From Thamnidium elegans (lineage: Eukaryota; Mucoromycota; Mucoromycetes; Mucorales; Mucoraceae): a stretch of DNA of 64,000 bases. Of this stretch, positions 58,489 through 64,000 are shown one piece after another. The stretch is taken from positions 62,001 to 126,000 of the forward strand of contig JAIXMG010000035.1 in the NCBI GenBank assembly GCA_025201345.1. The letters are read 5' to 3'. The first letter of the stretch is position 1, and every line of letters begins with the position of its first letter. The notes beneath the pieces are model-generated. The model had not been told where the DNA came from. It searched no databases and worked only from the letters and a program-made list of their open reading frames with translations. The position numbers and the translations under genes were made by a program.

Positions 58489-59731
58489 TTACACCAGTGC
58501 CAATTTAGAGAAATTCCTGGTATACCACCATATCATAGGGAAGGTCCTTTTGAAGTATATAAACATTTGATTATATAAAAGGCGCTTGCTTGTATATGAA
58601 TTCATTGTAAAAAAAAAAGGAAAATAAAAGGATGGAATAAATAGGTTAATTTAATCATGATAAAATGGGGGTTTATTCAACTATGATAAAAAGGATTTAT
58701 TTAATCATCGTGACATTTATATTGCACTTTCCTTTCTCACGATATTAAGTCATTTTTACATGTAAAGGACCTATTATTGTAAATGGTGGTGCACCAAAAA
58801 AAAAAAAAAAGTACGCCATAAATTGACATTGGTGGTGTAAATGGTGGTGTGCCAAGAATTAACCTTTTTTTTTTGTTCTTTGTCTTCGCTTGCATTGATA
58901 TCACAGTGGCCCGGGTTAGCTTTGGGTCCCGAATTTCTCTGTGACTTAGACCTAAGCTATTTGTTCTTGTACTTGAGCTCATAGTAAGAGGGGTGGTGCA
59001 GCCAAAGCCTGGCTTTGGTGGTTGCAGTTACACTCACATTCACTTTTTTGGGGCCAGATGGACTTCCACCTTCTCGTGGTTGACCCTGTTAATCAAAAGT
59101 AAAAAAAAATACTTTTGTGAACTAGGAGAAGTCTACCGTTACACATTTTTTTTAAATAAAATAAAATGTGTTAATGAAGTTTAATAATCGTGGTTATTTT
59201 TGGGGAGATTCTTGGCATTTGAGCGTTCATAACAAGTGCTCTTATGTACGGCAGTTGCCTTGAACCGTATCCGTTTGTACGGACATAAAGAAACAAGAAA
59301 GAAAAGACTCGTTTAAATACTTACTAGTTTAATCACTTTTATATAAGTACACGTTTACAACTTATTTTAATGCGTTCAAACTAGTTTTACGCAAGAAAGT
59401 TCCTACTTTTTTTTTTTCCTTTTTTTTTCGCCTGAGCGTGTAAATAGAACGTGTATCAAGAATTCCCCATGTCAAATAACGGCCCACATGAGATTTTGTA
59501 ACTGTTAGTCTGGGACATTAACAAATCTATCTAGAGTATAAGTTCATGACAAACATACCTGAGCTTTAAATAGGCGCTCCTTAGTTATAAAATGCAATTG
59601 CATATCTTCCTTCATGAAATAAACCACAAACGATTAATGCGAAAAAATCATAACCAATATGCGACACGGGCAAATCCACACCAGGTATCCCCCCTCTTTT
59701 TTTGCCTTCTTTAAATAAAAGAGAGGACAAC

Positions 59732-59766
<35 letters not shown>

Positions 59767-59849
59767 AAAAAAACTATCCTGTGATCCCAAAATACATAAA
59801 TTTTGAAATCCAGTGTACTTCCCCTTTTTATTTTTTTTATTAGCAAATA
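58489..59849. other. Gene-poor region upstream of Sec6
   Basis: Direct repeats of a GTAAATGGTGGTG-type unit occur near 58778-58854. A minus-strand frame (58737-58982) starts MSSSTRTNSLGLSHREIRDP, but it then runs into poly-T-derived codons and is not called as a gene. A poly-T tract of about 30 bases lies near 59734-59765, less than 100 bases before the Sec6 start. Confidence 0.5.
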
Positions 59850-62147
59850 ATGGAGGATGCAAGAGAAGTGGCCATAAATAAACTTTCAGAGTTGTTAAAG
59901 CATCCAGATGATCTCAATTCAAAAGTTGGTCCGCTCACTAGAAAATTGGCCAAAGAAAAAGCTTCTATCGATGCTCAACTCAACTCGGGTGTTCAGTCTC
60001 AACTTGACCATGTCCAAGAAGGTTTAGAAACTTTAACCATCTCTAGCCGTAATATTAACAGAGTCAAAGAGAATATGAGAAATATTGATAAGCTTTGTTA
60101 TGATGCTCAATCCATGATTACTGACTTTCCTCGAATTAATATGGTAAACTGACAACTTAAGAAATATATATATATATATATATACTCATCATCTTTTATA
60201 TAGATATCTCAAGTTCATCAAAACTTCGTTGCCACACAAGCAAAAGTACGAGCATTTCAAGAATTATATCAACAATTGGATGACTTGGAAGAAGCATTTG
60301 TACCCATGCAACATGACATATTTCAACCTCATGAAGTCTTGCTCCATGTTCATTATCATCTTTTCAAGTTGGAAGAATTTCGTGACAAAACTATGCACCA
60401 AGCCAGAGATTCACCTCACGATGTGATTATTACATTAAAAACCTATTTTCGTCGAGTTGATGTATTATCTGACGATTTCACGCAACACCTTTGGTTATTA
60501 GCACGTAATTTAATCCCACTTGTAGAAAACAATTGTGGATCGACTATAGTTAAATTAGCTAAAATTATCGAGGTTGAAGAAGCAGCAGATGAAAAGGCAT
60601 TAGCAGCAAGACAGGCACAATCCAATCATCAAGATTTACAAGGACATAAAAAATGGAGATTAGCTGAAGGTAATCCACGTACAATTAAATCATATCGAGT
60701 TGAATTTTACGAACAATTACATCAGTCATTATTGGAACACTTTGAACAAGAATTTGTACCTTATAAAGAAGCAGAAGATTGGCAAGGCGCTTTAGATGCA
60801 ACAGACTTTATATTTAATGAATTGGAATTAGTATTTGAACAAGTAGTACCTAAATTCCCTAAAAAGTACAAGATATTCCCATATTTTGTATTGGAATATC
60901 ATCGACATACCTATGATTTATTAAATCAAATGGTACAGCAAGATTTAGATGCAGGAACAATATTAAGGTTATTAAGATTCGTTAGAGACTATTATACAAC
61001 GATGAGTACTAGATTAGGTGTCACTGAAGAGTTATTAGAACCACAATTATTGGATGGACAAGAACAAACACTTGTGGATGAATATCTTAAATTAGTACGT
61101 AGAAAGTTAGTCGAATGGACTTCTAATCTTATGCAATCTGAATCAAGAGATTTCGTTCAAAGAGAGAATCCACCAGATATGTCTCCAGATGGTCAATTCG
61201 GCTTATCTGGTGCAGTTGATTTATTCCAAATTATTAATCAACAAATTGATGTTGCTGCTGATGCAAACCAAGGAAAGCTATTGTATTTGGTTGTAAATGA
61301 ATGCCATAAAGTAATGAAGGATTCTCAAGTATTTTGGAAAAGATTACTATTATCTGAATTACAGAAACAATTGGATCAGCCTGAAGATGTACCTGAAGGA
61401 TTTGTTGAATATGTTATGGCTTTAGCAAATGATCAAATAAAGTGCTCTGATTTTGCAAATGATATCTTAATTCGTGTACCTCCTATTGTTGACGCAAATT
61501 ATAAATCTCAAGTAGAAGATAAAATATCAACCGCTATTGACGGTTATTTACAAATCGCTGCAAGCGCAAGAGAAGCTTTATTGGAAGTAACATTTGGTGA
61601 TATTAAACCTGTCTTTGCTGACTTATTTACAGCTCGTTGGTATGAGCAGCCGTTAATTCCTTCCGTTATTGAAACATTAAAGGATTACTGTAACGATTTT
61701 GCTCATTTGAATAAGTTTATTTTTGATAAACTTATTCATGATATGTTGGATCGATTTCTTATGTTATACTTGGAAGCCATGCGACACAAGAATGCTAAAT
61801 TTCATATGGATACTTGCTTAGAAAAGATTGAAAACGATGTTCGATTATCATTCAACTTCTTTGCAAAATACACTTCTGTTGAAGAAATGGAAGAAAGATT
61901 TGATGTGATCGAAAAAGTACATACCTTATTAGAAAGTAATCGTCGTATGATTTTTGTTGATTATTATACTTTACGACAAGCTTATCCTGATGTACCTCTT
62001 GCCTTTGTTGAAAATATTCTTAGCAAACGTGATGATTTGGATAAATCTGCTCTCAAGGATATTATGGAAGGAATCAAGGCAAAAGCTCGAGAATATGAAC
62101 CAGATGCTAATACCCCTCCTACCATTTTTAGTAGAATTAAATGGTAA
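59850..62147 (+). CDS. SEC6: Exocyst complex subunit Sec6 (EXOC3), 745 aa, 2 exons
   Basis: This is a subunit of the octameric exocyst, which tethers secretory vesicles at growth sites such as hyphal tips before fusion. Exons are 59850-60143 and 60204-62147 (746 codons, the usual length for Sec6). The N-terminal 100 residues (REVAINKLSELLKHPDDLNS) are a predicted coiled coil that pairs with other exocyst subunits. The rest is the helical-rod Sec6 fold with typical blocks such as PHEVLLHVHYHLFKLEEFRD, DFIFNELELVFEQVVPKFPK, YYTTMSTRLGVTEELLEPQL, and near the end LRQAYPDVPLAFVENILSKR. The C-terminus is PTIFSRIKW. The gene converges on the FANCA-like gene, with only about 320 bases between the stops. 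Confidence 0.95.
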
Positions 62148-62395
62148 ATTTTTTAATAAATTGCTTTATTTTTATTTTTTTACATGTAAAAAAAAAAACT
62201 ATCTTCTTGCAACACATGTATTTGTGGTATGGGAACAAGTATATCCAGGACAACATACTACCATATTTGAACATTTGTCATTTAAAGGTAAACATCGATA
62301 CGCCAAAGTAGAAGAAAAAGAAGTCATGATAATCAGTAACGTAATAGTAATATTTTTGAATTTCATAACTTACAAAAAAGAAAAAGTGAAGCAAT

Positions 62396-62434
<39 letters not shown>

Positions 62435-62470
62435 GAACGCTATTTATACATAATCTTCGAGATGTTAATT

Positions 62471-64000
62471 TTATTTTTTCTTTTGGACAAAATCATGATA
62501 CATAGCATCGGGTATCTTCTTGTCCTTTCTTAATGCCTCGATTAATTTATCCCTTGCCTTGATTTCACTTTGGTTGTCCCAAGAAAACAATTTTGGCAAA
62601 AAAGTAGATATAAACCAGGCTCTACGAAATACAGAAGCCGATAGTAGCGAATGAGGCACGGCTTCACCTCTAAGCATAAATTGACTTAAAATATTAGATA
62701 TATCATCTTCAATAATAACCGTGCTCGATTGCACTGGTATCTTCATTGACTGAGGATATTTTTTAAACATTGAATCGACCTACATATATATAAATTATAA
62801 AGGGTATAAGTTATATATGCAAGAACAATAATATGTTTATATACCCCTAATTCTAAAAGCCGTTTCTTCACTGCTGAAACATAAACATCCGCATTTGGTA
62901 TATTAAAACAGCCATGTAATGCCTTTCCATGAATTTGAAGTACACTTGCCAATTCATACGGAATTAATTGTTGCATTATATTGATAAATACCGTATTCAA
63001 TTTCTTATTTAGTATACTTGTTTTAGCATTAACAAAAGTGGCCTATATATACATCATGTTATATCTCGAGTATATATATGTATATAAACCAATTAGATCA
63101 CAATTGTATTACTTACTTGAAACCAGCTGGGGTAAGTATAACCTATGGCTTCGTGCATCTGTTCAAACGTAAATTGAGCAAAAGTTAGAATTGCGGCTAA
63201 AGCTCCCGAACTATCTTGCTCTAATGACTTGGTGGATGCACTGTTTAATATTTCAATTATGTCGTTTATTTGGGTAACATCCTTTCCATCTAATGACAGC
63301 TGTTTACATCCTATGTTATATATATAGAGCAAGAGTGAAATATCAAACGCATGTTCATTCTATAATCACGAAAACCATTTTTTTTTTAATAATGTCCTTT
63401 TTTCTTTTTTTTTAAAAAACAGGACTTACACTTTCTGTACTTGAAAAGATTACATTTAAGGTAAACTCTGATAGTTTTAACGTAGAGTCATATTCGAATT
63501 CTGAAAACCAGGTGGACAGGAATTGAAGAACGGGGGCTTTGATAATAAATGTATCTGATTGCTTTGTTGACATTTTATTCGGTACGAATATAAATTCTTT
63601 CGCCCTTTCAATTAGCCCCAAATAGCGTTTATTGACATCTTCTGTTGTTATCGTTTGAAGTCGTAGTAATAAATTCAGGCACTGATCTTTCTTCATCGTC
63701 TTGGTATAATATTTTAAAATACATAATAATCGACGTATGTTCTCTTCTTTCATTAATCCACTGATAATAATAAAAAAAAAAAACGTCAATTACATTATGC
63801 AAGACTATGTTTATATTTACCTCCAGTTTAAAAACTGTTTTCCATCTTGCACAAATATCTCATTAAGAGTTTTTTCATCCAATGCTTGAATATAAGCTAA
63901 ATAAAAAATATTACTATTTTTAAAATTCAACTGAGTACAAAGTCATACCTTCTCCAACTTTATCTTGGTAATAAAAAAGTTCACAAAGTAGCTCATCAAT
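62471..64000 (-). CDS. FANCA-like protein, 3' part of gene (5' end beyond window)
   Basis: FANCA is a core-complex protein of the Fanconi anaemia pathway for DNA crosslink repair in animals. Visible exons are >64000-63949, 63896-63821, 63760-63430, 63359-63117, 63042-62845 and 62779-62471; joined they stay in frame and give about 400 residues. Three blocks in order match my knowledge of vertebrate FANCA: VFINIMQQLIPYELASVLQI (FANCA has a FLxxLxxLVPxE...LxxH block), VYVSAVKKRLLELG (the YxSLAKTRLADL block), and SASVFRRAWFISTFLPKLFS with ARDKLIEALRKDKKIPDAMY (ASIFRRxxxxSxFLPxL, then IExLKxADKIPxxxY). The protein stops shortly after this block, whereas human FANCA has a further half, so this looks like a short form. 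I found no donor that would extend it. Confidence 0.7.

Noticed and set aside
1..64000. CRISPR arrays, operons, bacterial-type riboswitches or prophage
   Set aside because: The window is eukaryotic nuclear DNA with spliced genes, and no such structures are visible.

Overview
The window is nuclear DNA of a filamentous fungus, most likely a Mucoromycota (Mucorales-type) species. The evidence is the very high A+T content, the many long poly-A/poly-T tracts, and compact genes cut by short GT-AG introns. The gene set also fits: rhizopuspepsin-like proteases, a Chs7 chaperone, a 1005-residue NAD-glutamate dehydrogenase, a class C receptor and a FANCA-like protein. Introns were placed by eye from splice sites and reading phase. 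For most genes the exon lengths were summed and give an intact frame.

Layout. 1-4.5 kb: mostly non-coding, with one small ORF. 4.5-12.4 kb: a G-protein alpha subunit (+), mitochondrial ribosomal protein uL29m/MRPL47 (+) and an 18-exon class C (GABA-B-like) receptor (-) ending in a PH-like domain. 13.1-17.9 kb: aldehyde dehydrogenase (-), the chitin synthase chaperone Chs7 (+), a dual-specificity phosphatase (+) and eEF1B-alpha (-). 18.6 kb: tRNA-Ser(AGA). 18.7-22.6 kb: gene-poor, with a strong hairpin and a decayed coding element. 22.6-36.0 kb: two kinesin-7 paralogues in opposite orientation with the same exon pattern (including 6-nt and 4-nt microexons) and a hydrophobic C-terminal tail; between them lie an unknown protein gene and two tandem aspartic proteases. 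36.3-41.5 kb: PDAT/Lro1 acyltransferase and the mitochondrial ribosomal proteins uL5m and uL1m, all on the minus strand. 41.5-50.4 kb: gene-poor, with a small secreted cysteine-rich protein, one clear multi-frameshift pseudogene and short orphan coding fragments. 50.4-56.0 kb: NAD-GDH (+), a 174-bp Tc1/mariner-type MITE and the CCR4 deadenylase (-). 56.1-58.5 kb: two decayed copies of one unknown gene family. 59.8-64.0 kb: exocyst Sec6 (+) converging on the 3' end of a FANCA-like gene (-) that runs off the window.

Functionally this is a mixed eukaryotic gene neighbourhood, not an operon-like system. Loose themes are G-protein signalling (G-alpha and receptor, 2.6 kb apart), cell wall and secretion (Chs7, Sec6, secreted proteases, cysteine-rich protein), mitochondrial translation (uL29m, uL5m, uL1m) and mRNA turnover and translation (CCR4, eEF1B). 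The items most worth a second look are the FANCA-like gene, the twin putative tail-anchored kinesins with conserved microexons, the fungal class C receptor with an intracellular PH-like domain, and the pseudogene tracts.
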